Translations under genes and position numbers: made by a program
Assembly (NCBI RefSeq): GCF_009765865.1
Contig: NZ_LMUQ01000003.1
Coordinates: 19,450 to 83,449, forward strand
Direction of reading: 5' to 3'
From: Acidisoma sp. L85
GTDB taxonomy: Bacteria > Pseudomonadota > Alphaproteobacteria > Acetobacterales > Acetobacteraceae
Length of the DNA: 64,000 nt
Part shown: piece by piece, positions 11,128-21,818 of the stretch
Numbering within the stretch: position 1 is the stretch's first letter
Layout of the letters: every line of letters begins with the position of its first letter
The notes under the pieces: generated by a model
The model's input: only the letters and a program-made list of their open reading frames with translations
Database searches by the model: none
Told to the model about the DNA's origin: nothing

Positions 11128-11854
11128 GCCTGATGTCCGCGAGGATTTGGGCGAGATCGGCCCGCCAGCTGTTGTTCACTGTGAAGTGCGGTCCGTGCAA
11201 CTCGAGCCCCGCGATGAGTGCGGGATCAACCTTGAAGACAATGCGAGGGCACACCCCGAACGCCTTTCCGATCAGCGCGCTGTAGCGCTCCTGCTCGGCC
11301 GGCTCAAGTGTTGTCGCACTGACGGCTTCGAGCGCCGTACCGGCTGCCGCCGCGGCTCGCCGCTCAGCCTCTGGCAGACTTCGTATCTCGGCGAGAAGCC
11401 AGTCTAGGAAGGCCGCCCGCACGGATGTTTCGTTCAGGCGCCTTGCCAGACGCGCAGCTATTTCAATCGCGAGCTGGCCGGAGCGCTCTGCCCACTCTTT
11501 CTCGGTCACAGCACTTTCTTTTTCGATCGCCGCTTTGGCAGTTGCGACGAGCTTCGCCGCATCCGTCTCCGCTTGGGCGAGACGCACCGAGCGCGCCTGC
11601 TCTCCAGCGCAGTGCGCGGCGGCCATAACTTTTTCCCCTTCCTGCGTTAAGCCAGCGCGCGTTTTCTCAATCTCCGCGAGGGCGGCTGTCGCCTGCTTGC
11701 GCTTTTCATCAGCTTCCGCAAGAGTTTTCTGAGTCGTAGCGCGACGCTGCCCGATCATCGTCGCGACCGGTTGCCAAAAGAACCGTTTGAGCAGCCAGAC
11801 GAGGATGGCGACATTGACAGTCTGGATGCCAAGAGTCCACCAGTCGATCTTCAT
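11111..11854 (-). CDS. atpF: N-ATPase b subunit with delta-like C-terminus
   Basis: Peripheral-stalk b subunit, 247 residues, much longer than a usual b (about 160). It has an N-terminal membrane anchor ([25 protein letters not shown]) followed by a long Ala/Glu/Lys-rich helix. The C-terminal third contains [22 protein letters not shown], which resembles the end of the delta subunit (VDPxLIGG). No delta gene is present in the operon, so this chain probably supplies both the dimeric stalk and the delta function. That fusion reading is inference from sequence pattern; fold comparison would test it. It lies 4 nt after atpE and overlaps atpA. Confidence 0.9.
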   Translation of the reverse strand: MKIDWWTLGIQTVNVAILVWLLKRFFWQPVATMIGQRRATTQKTLAEADEKRKQATAALAEIEKTRAGLTQEGEKVMAAAHCAGEQARSVRLAQAETDAAKLVATAKAAIEKESAVTEKEWAERSGQLAIEIAARLARRLNETSVRAAFLDWLLAEIRSLPEAERRAAAAAGTALEAVSATTLEPAEQERYSALIGKAFGVCPRIVFKVDPALIAGLELHGPHFTVNNSWRADLAQILADIRHGNRD

Positions 11855-11858
11855 GACG

Positions 11859-12104
11859 TCATTTCAACAGAGGGTTCGCGAACAGCAAAAGCAGCGCAAT
11901 GACCAGGCAATAGATCGCCATCGTCTCGATCATGGCGAGCCCAACAAAGAGTGTCCGAGAAATGGTGTTCGCGGATTCTGGCTGCCGAGCAATCGCGTCC
12001 ATCGCTGCCGCCACCGCTCTTCCTTCGGCAAGCGCCGGGCCAATTGCACCGAAGGATACGGCCATGGCGGCCGAAATGATGCTGACGAGGGCTAACCAGT
12101 TCAT
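11859..12104 (-). CDS. atpE: N-ATPase c subunit (double-carboxylate type)
   Basis: Rotor-ring c subunit of 81 residues, two membrane helices joined by the polar loop ARQPE (about 39-43). Helix 1 has P23 and E27; helix 2 has E60-T61 and Y65. Aligned by eye to the Na+-binding ring of Ilyobacter, E27 replaces Gln32, E60 is the essential carboxylate, T61 sits at Ser66 and Y65 at Tyr70, while Thr67 becomes Met. Two carboxylates are the hallmark of N-ATPase c subunits. They were first predicted to pump Na+; I recall structural work on a Burkholderia ring that favoured protons, so ion choice stays open. ATG 12104 lies within a 4-nt overlap with atpB; the longer upstream frame is a shadow. Confidence 0.93.
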   Translation of the reverse strand: MNWLALVSIISAAMAVSFGAIGPALAEGRAVAAAMDAIARQPESANTISRTLFVGLAMIETMAIYCLVIALLLLFANPLLK

Positions 12105-12799
12105 GGTGCCGTCCTTTCGCTGGTAATATCCGATGCCGGCTTCGCTCCGCCAACCGCGCCGGCAATGAAGACCATCGCCAGGATTGCAAAGATATAGGCT
12201 TGGACCGCCCCTGTCAGAAGGTCGAGGGCCATCAAAGGAATTGGAACCAAAAGGCCGGCGAGGGAAAGCACGATGCCGATGACGAAGACCCCGCTCATGA
12301 CGTTGCCGAACAGGCGAACAAGCAGCGAGAAAGTGCGCGTTATGCTCTCGATAAAGTTGAGCGGGATCATGATCGGGCTCGGTGTGGCGAAGGTCGCGAG
12401 GTAGCCGCGAACACCACCTGCCCGTAACCCGAACCAGATCACCGCTAGGAACACCAGCAATGCGAGTGCGGCGTCTGTTTCGAGGTGGGCCGTCGGCGGC
12501 TGAACGCCCGGGACCAGAGAGGACCAATTGGAGACGAAGATAAAAGCGAAGAGTGTGCCGATGAAGGCGCGATAGCGGGCGGGCTCAACCTCCATTGTAT
12601 CACGGATTTGGCCGTCGACCGTGTCAACGATGAGCTCGAAGGTCGCCTGGGTTGGCGACGGCACGAGCGACAATCGGCGGGTTATGAGAAGGCCGCCCAA
12701 GAGCATCACCGCCATGATCACCCAAGTCGTTACTACGCCCGCAGTAATCGGCACCGGACCTAAATGGAAAAGCGCGACGCTGATGAGGGGCGACTTCAT
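12101..12799 (-). CDS. atpB: N-ATPase a subunit
   Basis: Membrane stator a subunit, 232 residues, five to six hydrophobic segments. The essential Arg lies in SLLVRLFGNVMSGVFVIGIV, followed by the conserved C-terminal hairpin GAVQAYIFAILAMVFIAGAV. I place the start at ATG 12799 (MKSPLISVALFHLGPVPIT), which begins 2 nt after the atpR stop. The frame upstream of it only shadows atpR. Its stop overlaps the atpE start by 4 nt. Confidence 0.92.
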   Translation of the reverse strand: MKSPLISVALFHLGPVPITAGVVTTWVIMAVMLLGGLLITRRLSLVPSPTQATFELIVDTVDGQIRDTMEVEPARYRAFIGTLFAFIFVSNWSSLVPGVQPPTAHLETDAALALLVFLAVIWFGLRAGGVRGYLATFATPSPIMIPLNFIESITRTFSLLVRLFGNVMSGVFVIGIVLSLAGLLVPIPLMALDLLTGAVQAYIFAILAMVFIAGAVGGAKPASDITSERTAP

Positions 12800-12801
12800 A
12801 G

Positions 12802-13116
12802 TTAAGCGCCCCTCATTCGCCGCATCACACCGGCGCGAGCAAACAGGATACCGAGTGCCATCGCGAGTAACGGCGGCGCACCTTCTAGACTTGCCAGCAT
12901 CAAGCAGCCGGCGAGGAGCATGAAGCGGCCGATCATGAAGGCGATGCCTGCCGACAGATGCCTTGACCCGGCAAATAGCCGTGCGTTCCACCAGAGGCCG
13001 CGGAAGTAGAGCATACCGAGCGCGATGCCGGCGGCGAGGTATGCAATAAGGCTGAGGATCAGCGCCCAGAGCGGCTGACCGGCAAAAGCTGGGAAGTTCA
13101 TGAGCGTTGCATCCAT
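12802..13116 (-). CDS. atpR: AtpR, N-ATPase-specific membrane protein
   Basis: Small integral membrane protein of 104 residues with three hydrophobic segments (about 14-40, 55-76 and 80-96). It sits between atpQ and atpB, the diagnostic place of AtpR in N-ATPase operons. AtpR and AtpQ together are thought to be assembly or Mg2+/Ca2+-related accessory proteins of the N-ATPase rotor. It overlaps atpQ by 19 nt; an internal ATG (MNFPAFAG, at 13101) is an alternative start that would almost remove this overlap. Confidence 0.85.
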   Translation of the reverse strand: MDATLMNFPAFAGQPLWALILSLIAYLAAGIALGMLYFRGLWWNARLFAGSRHLSAGIAFMIGRFMLLAGCLMLASLEGAPPLLAMALGILFARAGVMRRMRGA

Positions 13117-13384
13117 TTCCAGGCGGACCAGCAGCCCAATGCCGCTCCAAGCATGAGAAGTGGTGCGGTGCAGAACAATCCGGAATGAAAGCTTCTATCT
13201 AGCCATCGACCGGCGAAAACGCCTATCAACATTGGCACGACGATGATCCATCCGAGCACGCCGATCTGGGCGAGACGTTGCACAACGGGAGATTCGCCTT
13301 CCCGCAACCAATTCTGGTTGCGCTTTCCCCGTTGGCGAACGACTTTCACGAGCGGATCTTCGTCAGGTGTGAGCTTCGGCGTCG

Positions 13385-13388
<4 letters not shown>
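13098..13388 (-). CDS. atpQ: AtpQ, AtpI-like N-ATPase accessory protein
   Basis: 96-residue protein of the AtpI / F0F1-ATPase subunit 1 family with two membrane helices (about 41-62 and 70-90). The motif GVFAGRWLD between the helices is the family signature. The basic, charged N-terminus (residues 1-35) is cytoplasmic. The ATG overlaps the atpC stop by 4 nt. Position third in the operon matches the known order atpDCQRBEFAG. Confidence 0.87.
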
Positions 13389-15381
<1,993 letters not shown>

Positions 15382-15541
15382 TCATGCCTTGCTCTTCCGT
15401 CACTCGAACATGCTTTTGGGCAAATTATCTCAAACTCCGCCGCATCACGGCCTTGGCGGGCTCCGGCCAACGTCACCAGACGGGATCGGGGAACACGTTT
15501 CTACCTCAGGGCTCTTTTCCCCTTTGCGCACGGGGATAGGT

Positions 15542-15562
15542 AGCCTCGGAAACTACCTAGAC
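15542..15562 (-). promoter_or_regulatory. FixJ-type box 6 (N-ATPase operon)
   Basis: Minus strand reads TCTAGGTAGTTTCCGAGGCT, a near-perfect box combining both subtypes. The hexamer at the expected place (15519-15514, GAAAAG) is poor. The box lies between the end of the GGDEF gene and atpD and points to atpD. The roughly 270 bp between box and atpD hold no convincing gene. Confidence 0.55.
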
Positions 15563-15643
15563 CGCCGACCGACAGTCAGCATGAGGTACCCGCGTCGATG
15601 GTTTATGGTCGATATTCTTTGTCGGTTGCTTCCGGCTAGGCAG

Positions 15644-16645
15644 CTAGGGGCAGCGGGCGCCAGAAGCCGGCGCATCCACCGCGTCTACTGCGACGCGGTC
15701 GCGTCCGCCCCGTTTAGCGGCATACATAGCGGCGTCGGCGCGCTCCATCAGGTGTGCCAGGTCATCGCCCGTGCCGAAGGCGGCCACCCCGATACTGACG
15801 GTCGCAGACACTAGCCCCGACGGAGTTTCGAAAGGTATAGACGCCACAGCACAGCGTAGTCGCTCTGCAAGAAGCTTTGCCTCCGGGAGTGAAACCGAGG
15901 GCATACAGACAGCAAATTCCTCTCCGCCAATGCGGCCCAGCATGTCCGATCTGCGTACGTTCTCCGCCAATCGGTCGGCTACGCCGAAGAGCACCGCGTC
16001 ACCGTTCGCGTGACCCAGCCTGTCATTTACTGCCTTGAAGCCATCCACGTCGATGAACGCGAGGCAAGGCCCATTTCTGTGAATATTAAGGCTGACCCGA
16101 GCTAGAGAAACGTTGATCTCGGCTTCCGTCAACCGCATCAAGGAGCGACGGTTGGGGATTCCGGTCAGCGTGTCGCGGTCAGCCAGAAATTCCAACTCAT
16201 CCAGGCGCCGCTTGTCCAGCGTTACGTCACGTTCGATCGCCGCGAAATGAGTGATTGCTCCGCCGGCGTCTCTCAGCGCTACGATCCTAAGATCGAGCCA
16301 GTAGGGCGCACCGTTCTTTGCGAAGTTCAAAATCTTCTCGTGCACCGGGCCGCCGGAGCTCAGTGAGCTGCGGATGTCCTTCAGTGTAGCACGGCTCGTG
16401 CCTGGCCCTTGCAAGATGCGTGGCGTCAAGCCGATGGCCTCGCCGGCGCTGTATCCCGTCAGCCGCGTGAAAGCCGGGTTCACATAGATGATCGTCGGCC
16501 CCGGTGGGTCAATGTCGGGGGTCGTGACGATGATGATGTCATTTGCCGTCTCAGCAATCTTGAAGAATGAGATATCGCCATGGGGTCGTTCCCGACCGAG
16601 ATTTACGGGGGACTCGATTCTCTCGACGGGCTTTTGATTGGTCAT
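15644..16645 (-). CDS. PAS (LOV-like, Cys-less) diguanylate cyclase
   Basis: 333 residues: a PAS domain (about 25-145) followed by a GGDEF domain (about 155-320) that makes cyclic di-GMP. The active site is GGEEF at 240-244; R231-R-S-D234 five residues before is an RxxD product-inhibition site, so both activity and feedback look intact. The PAS closely follows the LOV pattern (GxNCRFLQ ... EKILNFAKNGAPYWLDLRI ... DVT), but the flavin-bonding cysteine is replaced: G72-L-T-P75-R-I-L-Q79. It should therefore not form the photoadduct; it could still bind flavin as a redox sensor, or nothing. There is no membrane segment. It is co-directional with the atp operon, but box 6 lies after it. Confidence 0.88.
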   Translation of the reverse strand: MTNQKPVERIESPVNLGRERPHGDISFFKIAETANDIIIVTTPDIDPPGPTIIYVNPAFTRLTGYSAGEAIGLTPRILQGPGTSRATLKDIRSSLSSGGPVHEKILNFAKNGAPYWLDLRIVALRDAGGAITHFAAIERDVTLDKRRLDELEFLADRDTLTGIPNRRSLMRLTEAEINVSLARVSLNIHRNGPCLAFIDVDGFKAVNDRLGHANGDAVLFGVADRLAENVRRSDMLGRIGGEEFAVCMPSVSLPEAKLLAERLRCAVASIPFETPSGLVSATVSIGVAAFGTGDDLAHLMERADAAMYAAKRGGRDRVAVDAVDAPASGARCP

Positions 16646-17068
16646 AGTGAACTCACCACGTTGGGAATATTATCAATTTCAAAGCCGTGTGCATGCTTGA
16701 TCAAGGCGTCCGGAAAATTTCTTGCCACCGTTGAGCTAAAGGAGGGGTGGCTCCGATCCTACAGGGCAGTTAGGGCACCTTGAGCGCAGACATATCCGCA
16801 TCGAGGAAAATCAATAACCCGGACGTGCCGAGAAACCAAGGCTATCGTCCATGCGCGCCATCAGGCGCTCCTCTACCAATCTGCTCTATTTGCTCCAGCG
16901 GACCCCCTTATCCGGCGCGCGATTGTAGGTCCAAATTCAGCCTAAGCCGCAGAAGCCGCGAGCAAACAAAAGATTAGATTGCCAGTGGACGATGCAATTC
17001 GTAGTGCGACCCTCCCCATGATGCGCCGCCGGTATCGCGGTTCACAACGGTCCCGATGACATCGAAGC
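16646..17068. other. intergenic DNA, no gene seen
   Basis: Upstream region of the GGDEF gene and tail of the MFS remnant. I see no ORF of recognisable content, no box and no clear hairpin. Confidence 0.5.
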
Positions 17069-17434
17069 TCAGAGTGGAGTCGACAGCCGGTCGGATCTTG
17101 CCAGTTCTGTGTCAGCCTCCGTACGGCCGGGGGTCTTCATCAGCAAACGCGGTGATTTGCGTGACACCAGTGCGACCGCGAACAAGAGGACGCCCGGTAC
17201 GGCTGCCGCACCTAACATGAGATAACCTCGTGCACCCGAGGCGCTCCACAAAATGCGTCCTGTTTCAACGAGGGAACATCGCTCATTCCTTGCTGCTAAA
17301 ATCACTGGTCCGGTCCGGCTCGCGCCAAAGAGTATCCCATCACCGGAGCAAGAGGGCGAGACTCGGAAAGTACTCAGAGACCCTTGGCACCGGTCAGCCT
17401 GAAATTGCGGCAGAGGCCGACTTGCCGGCGTCAA
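17069..17434 (-). pseudogene. MFS sugar-porter remnant
   Basis: In this frame the stretch GYLMLGAAAVPGVLLFAVAL is followed by SRKSPRLLMKTPGRTEADTEL. It matches the sixth membrane helix and following loop of sugar-porter MFS proteins (pattern W.LGxxAVPAxxL...PESPRWLxKxGR). Nothing of helices 1-5 or 7-12 remains, and the frame ends 11 residues later. The upstream part of the frame overlaps box 7. It is therefore a decayed fragment left downstream of an intact promoter. The family call rests on this single segment. Confidence 0.5.
17331..17379 (-). promoter_or_regulatory. FixJ-type box 7 with -10
   Basis: Minus strand 17379-17360 reads CTCTGAGTACTTTCCGAGTC. GATACT (17336-17331) begins 25 nt after TTTCCGAG. 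It points to the MFS remnant and so is probably an orphan promoter today. Confidence 0.55.
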
Positions 17435-17526
17435 AGAGTGCGGGCGTCGGGCCTAGCGGGCCGTAATCAATCGAATAGCTGCCTGTTTCAACGTCCGCCC
17501 TGCCTGTTTCGGTGGCGGGCGCCGGT

Positions 17527-17574
17527 ATGAGTAGTTTCCGAGGCTGCTCCCGTAGCGCTTTGCGGTCCTATGGT
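17527..17574 (+). promoter_or_regulatory. FixJ-type box 8 with -10
   Basis: ATGAGTAGTTTCCGAGGCT is at 17527-17545. TATGGT (17569-17574) begins 26 nt after TTTCCGAG. It drives the phosphoketolase gene; predicted leader about 175 nt. Boxes 7 and 8 are divergent, 150 bp apart. Confidence 0.7.
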
Positions 17575-17754
17575 CGGACCAGGCGGTGCTGGTAGGGCAC
17601 CTTGATCGATGCCCGTGTTCCATTCCGCCACAGGTCCTGCTGTCTCAGGCGGCGGAGCCCGGTCACTGCCGCAGCCAGGCGGCGCAACAGCCAATCATAG
17701 CACGCCGCGGACGAGCCAACGGCCCAATGAGACACATACGAGGAGTCGTAACCA

Positions 17755-20184
17755 ATGGACTTGATAACTTCAAAGTTCGATGAATCGACAGTACACCCAG
17801 ATGAGGCGTTGGCCCCTCGGGAGGCGACGCTCGCGACTGACGAGCTTCTCCTAATGGACGCCTACTGGCGGGCTGCCAACTATCTGTCGGTCGGGCAGAT
17901 CTATTTGTATGATAATCCGCTTCTTCGAGAACCGCTTAAACTTGCCCATGTGAAGCCGCTGGTGGTCGGCCACTGGGGCACCACTCCCGGCCAGAATTTT
18001 ATTTATGTTCATTTGAACCGGGTCATTAAGAGATATGATCTGGATATGATATATGTCGCCGGCCCCGGCCATGGCGGTCCGGCACTGGTCGGCAATACGT
18101 ATCTTGAAGGCAGCTATAGCGAGGTTTATCCGAACGTCACTCAGGACGAGAGCGGGCTAAAGAAGCTCTTCACGCAGTTCTCATTTCCTGGAGGCATTTC
18201 TAGTCATGTCGCCCCAACAACCCCCGGCTCCATTCATGAGGGTGGCGAACTCGGCTATTCTCTCAGCCACGCCTTCGGCGCGGCGTTTGACAATCCCGAC
18301 CTGATTGTCGCCTGTGTCGTCGGCGATGGCGAAGCTGAAACGGGTCCCCTGGCAACGGCTTGGCACTCCAACAAGTTTCTCGATCCTAAGACAGACGGCG
18401 CCGTGTTGCCCATCCTGCATCTGAATGGATTCAAAATCAGCAACCCGACAATCCTCGCCCGCGTAGAGCGTGAGGAGCTGGACCAATTCTTCCGGGGCTG
18501 CGGCTGGACCCCCTATTATGTCGAAGGTGATGAGCCAGAGGCCATGCACGAGCTCATGGCCTCCGTCCTGCAAAAGGCGGTTGAAGATATTCGGCGCTTT
18601 CAAGACACGGCGAGAACCACCCGTGGTGCGACGCGGCCGCGCTGGCCCATGATTGTTCTTCGGTCGCCCAAAGGCTGGACCGGCCCGAAGACGGTGGATG
18701 GACTGAAAATCGAGGGCACTTTTCGTGCACATCAGGTCCCGTTGGTTGTGGATCCTGAACACCCGGAGCATGTCGCACAGCTCGAAGCCTGGATGAGGAG
18801 TTATCGAGCCGAGGAATTGTTCGGTCCGAACGGCCGGCTAAGAGAGGAATTAGCCGATCTTGCGCCGAAGGGTGACCGTAGGATGGGTTCCAATCCGCAC
18901 GCTAACGGTGGGCTCCTGCTGCGCGATCTGCAAATGCCGGACTTTAGAGATCACGCGGTCAACGTGCCTTCGCCGGGGGCTGTCGAAGCCCAGGATACCC
19001 TTGTACTGGGCACATTCCTGCGCGATGTGATTAAATTGAACGAAGTGGAGCGGAATTTCCGAATTTTTGGTCCCGATGAGACGCTTTCGAACCTCCTCGG
19101 CGCCGTTTTCGAAGGCACTAGCCGCCAGTGGGAAGCTAGGGAGGTCGACGACGACGAGTTCTTGGCGCCCACGGGTCGCGTGCTCGACGCTATGCTGAGC
19201 GAGCACCAGTGCGAGGGATGGTTAGAAGGATACCTGCTGACCGGTCGTCATGGGTTATTCAATAGCTACGAAGCCTTTATCCGCATCGTCGACTCGATGT
19301 TCAGCCAGCACGCCAAGTGGCTGAAAGTCACGTCGGAGCTGCCCTGGCGACGGAAGATAGCCTCTTTGAACTATCTTCTTGCGTCACACGTCTGGCAGCA
19401 GGATCACAACGGGTTCACACATCAGGATCCGGGATTCCTAGACCATGTGATCAATAAGAAGGCGGATATCGTAAGGGTCTATCTGCCGCCTGATGCGAAT
19501 TGCCTGCTATCCACCTTTGATCACTGCCTCCGCAGCCGCCATTACGTCAACGTGGTTGTCGCCGGCAAACACGCTCTACCTCAATGGCTAAGCATGGAAG
19601 CTGCGGTCGTCCACTGCACGGAGGGCCTTGGCATCTGGCAGTGGGCGAGCAACGATCAAGATGCCGAGCCCGACGTGATTATGGCCTGCTGTGGGGACAC
19701 CCCGACGCTAGAGGTTCTCGCGGCTGTGTCGATCCTTCGCAAGCACTTACCCAACCTGAAAATCCGCGTCATCAACGTCGTTGATCTCATGAAACTGCAA
19801 TCTGAGAGCGAGCACCCGCACGGCCTAAGCGAGCTCGACTATGACGCGCTTTTCACGACGGACAAGCACATCATATTTGGCTTTCACGGTTATCCGTCGC
19901 TGGTGCATCGGCTGACCTACCGTCGGACGAACCGCAACCTTCACGTGCGCGGGTACAAGGAGGAGGGGACCATCACAACGGCATTTGATATGCGAGTGCA
20001 AAACGATCTTGATCGCTTTCATTTGGTCCAAGACGTTGTGGATCGCTTGCCCGGGCTCGGGAGCAAGGGGTCCTATTTGAAACAGATGGTCAAGGACAAG
20101 CTGATCGAGCACAAGCATTACATCGATAAGCACGGACAGGATTTGCCAGAGATCCGGAACTGGAAGTGGGGCGACTCACCATGA
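17755..20184 (+). CDS. xfp: phosphoketolase (xylulose-5-P / fructose-6-P)
   Basis: Thiamine-diphosphate enzyme of 809 residues that splits xylulose 5-phosphate (often also fructose 6-phosphate) with phosphate, giving acetyl-phosphate and glyceraldehyde 3-phosphate or erythrose 4-phosphate. Family motifs seen are [37 protein letters not shown] (phosphoketolase signature) and the ThDP-binding [20 protein letters not shown]. Length is normal and the frame intact. No acetate kinase or phosphotransacetylase gene lies in the window; acetyl-phosphate could be used elsewhere or act as phosphodonor. Box 8 lies about 210 bp upstream. The pathway lets sugars yield acetyl units without oxygen-dependent NADH disposal, which fits the island's theme. 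Confidence 0.95.
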   Translation: MDLITSKFDESTVHPDEALAPREATLATDELLLMDAYWRAANYLSVGQIYLYDNPLLREPLKLAHVKPLVVGHWGTTPGQNFIYVHLNRVIKRYDLDMIYVAGPGHGGPALVGNTYLEGSYSEVYPNVTQDESGLKKLFTQFSFPGGISSHVAPTTPGSIHEGGELGYSLSHAFGAAFDNPDLIVACVVGDGEAETGPLATAWHSNKFLDPKTDGAVLPILHLNGFKISNPTILARVEREELDQFFRGCGWTPYYVEGDEPEAMHELMASVLQKAVEDIRRFQDTARTTRGATRPRWPMIVLRSPKGWTGPKTVDGLKIEGTFRAHQVPLVVDPEHPEHVAQLEAWMRSYRAEELFGPNGRLREELADLAPKGDRRMGSNPHANGGLLLRDLQMPDFRDHAVNVPSPGAVEAQDTLVLGTFLRDVIKLNEVERNFRIFGPDETLSNLLGAVFEGTSRQWEAREVDDDEFLAPTGRVLDAMLSEHQCEGWLEGYLLTGRHGLFNSYEAFIRIVDSMFSQHAKWLKVTSELPWRRKIASLNYLLASHVWQQDHNGFTHQDPGFLDHVINKKADIVRVYLPPDANCLLSTFDHCLRSRHYVNVVVAGKHALPQWLSMEAAVVHCTEGLGIWQWASNDQDAEPDVIMACCGDTPTLEVLAAVSILRKHLPNLKIRVINVVDLMKLQSESEHPHGLSELDYDALFTTDKHIIFGFHGYPSLVHRLTYRRTNRNLHVRGYKEEGTITTAFDMRVQNDLDRFHLVQDVVDRLPGLGSKGSYLKQMVKDKLIEHKHYIDKHGQDLPEIRNWKWGDSP

Positions 20185-20257
20185 ATGCAAAAGGGCTTTG
20201 GCGCCTGGGCATTTGTTAGTCGTCTACGCGAAGCTTGCTGAAGAGGAACGAAAGCGG

Positions 20258-21083
20258 TTAGCCGGCTATGCGCGGTTCGAGAAGTGGACCGCGCTCGCTG
20301 TTGCCGCCAGCAGGAACCAACGGCCCGTAGCCATAGCTTAGTAATATCCCCAAATCACCGCGTTCCATGCCCCGAAAAAATTCCAATAGGAGCAAGCTGA
20401 GTAGAGCAGGATGATAGGCGGCTGGACAAAAATCCCGATCAGCAGGAAGCTCTGTGTCGCGAGATGATGGGCCTGGCACAAGGTTAGACAGTGCGGCAAG
20501 ATCAGCGGAAACAGGCAGATGGCAATCCGAAGATAGCAGATTACGAACAGCAATTTGCGCTGCGAGTAGGGCTTTGTCTCCGGCTGCGTGGATCCGAGCG
20601 CTTGCCACACCTGGCAAGGCGAGAACTGAGACGATTGGGACCGGAGCAACAAGGGCGATGTTCGGCCAACCGAAACAACGCGCGGCGGTATCTGCGTGGG
20701 CTTAGGGTGTCCACACACTCACCATGAGGGCAGGTGTCGCTACACCGATGAGGCAGAGGCGACCGCCTCTTTGTCAGCCTGTGAAGAACGGTCCGTCCAG
20801 AGTATCAACCGGCCGGCGCCTAGCGGGCCGTATCCGAAGAGCAGCGCGACGCCGGTTGATACGCTGAAGGGCGTGAGCAATCGAAGGAACCGCCCGTGAA
20901 GACGTAGCCGTCCGTCTGAAACCCTGGAATGAAGGACCCGAAAATAGCGCCTTGGACTAAGTTGGCGACAATTGTTGGTCTCGACTCCCTTCATTCTGGA
21001 TACGGATGTTCTCGGTCGCCTAGGCGGCGGCGGGCCCGCTCACCTTCGCCATCATCATCTTAGCTGATTTCTTCGATAGTCAT
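20258..21083 (-). pseudogene. decayed cydB (bd-type quinol oxidase subunit II)
   Basis: Pieces of one gene are spread over two or more frames. Around 20740-20990 the segment LTPFSVSTGVALLFGYGPLG followed by AGRLILWTDRSSQADKEA matches the CydB pattern LTPFxLLTGLALVxGYALLGATWLIxKTEG. Around 20338-20718 QSFLLIGIFVQPPIILLYSA then CSYWNFFG matches the C-terminal CydB pattern QxFLLIGxLFLLPIILxYTAWSYWVF. An ATG with GGAG (21083) may be the old start, followed by an early stop. Several frameshifts and a large loss near the N-terminus make it non-functional. A cyanide-insensitive or bd oxidase would fit a low-oxygen island, so its decay is informative. Alternative: another polytopic protein; the CydB reading rests on two independent segments. 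Confidence 0.5.
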
Positions 21084-21150
21084 AGGGCGGCTCCTGCATG
21101 CGGCTGCTATGCTCGGGCGCTACCTAGAGTCGGTGCGTAGTATGATCTCG

Positions 21151-21501
21151 CTACATAGCGAGCGCGCGGCCGATCGCCTCGACGAGATCGGGCTCGCGAA
21201 ACGGCTTTCGAAGCACAACGGAGGTTGGAAAACTTGGATCGCGGCGGCTGCTGCCCGTGATGAAGAGGTGGGGAATTCGTTCTGACTTCAAGATAGTCTG
21301 AACGGCAGAGCCTCCATTGCCTTCGCGTAGCTGTCGGTCAACAATCATCAGCCCAGGACGGTGCCGCGCCGCGGCCGCGACCGCATCTGCCTCATTCGTT
21401 TCGAGCGCGCAAACCTCATGGCCCATGGCCACAAGCATCTCGGCGATCAGTATTCCGACAATGGCGTCGTCCTCGACGACTAGAATGCGGAGGCCCTTCA
21501 C
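21151..21501 (-). CDS. single-domain response regulator
   Basis: Stand-alone receiver domain of about 116 residues from GTG 21501 (MKGLRILVVEDDAIVGILIAEML). The acidic pocket is E10-D11-D12, phosphoacceptor D55 in LMIVDRQL, Thr/Ser at FITGSS and Lys in LRKPF. It has no output domain, so it acts by protein contact or as a phosphate shuttle. The frame can extend to a GTG at 21609 (adding 36 residues without homology). The shorter start places box 9 about 190 bp upstream, like several other genes here. It is divergent from the giant hybrid kinase and is its likely partner. Confidence 0.85.
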   Translation of the reverse strand: MKGLRILVVEDDAIVGILIAEMLVAMGHEVCALETNEADAVAAAARHRPGLMIVDRQLREGNGGSAVQTILKSERIPHLFITGSSRRDPSFPTSVVLRKPFREPDLVEAIGRALAM

Positions 21502-21689
21502 GAGACTATAGTCCCAATAATCGTGCGCCTTGGCTGGCAGGCTAAGATGCCACGCGTGGCCGGCATGGTCAGTTCTCCAATCTGGGTCGCCATCGGCGCC
21601 GATCTCCACATACGGTGCTCACGCCAAACATCTGTCGGCCAGCTCAGCCAGCCTTACATCCTTGTCCCCACGAAAACAAAAAGAGGGTA

Positions 21690-21709
21690 GGTTCGGAAAT
21701 TACCTAGGC
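21690..21709 (-). promoter_or_regulatory. FixJ-type box 9
   Basis: Minus strand reads GCCTAGGTAATTTCCGAACC. The hexamer at the expected spacing (21666-21661, GACAAG) is weak. It lies between the single-domain regulator and the hybrid kinase, oriented to the regulator. Confidence 0.55.
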
Positions 21710-21818
21710 GACGGTCTGGCTCGCTAAACCGAGGCCTCGGTTTCCGTCGCCGTCACGCCTTATAAGAATTTGAGAAGAAGAGCGCCGCCCACCCACAGAG
21801 CCGTGATAGAGAGCCGGT

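Noticed and set aside
17451..20832. A 15-bp identity (GCCTAGCGGGCCGTA) at 17451-17465 and 20818-20832, both reading YGPLG on the minus strand.
   Set aside because: Only the second copy sits in CydB-like context; the flanks of the first show no similarity, so I could not support a duplication.
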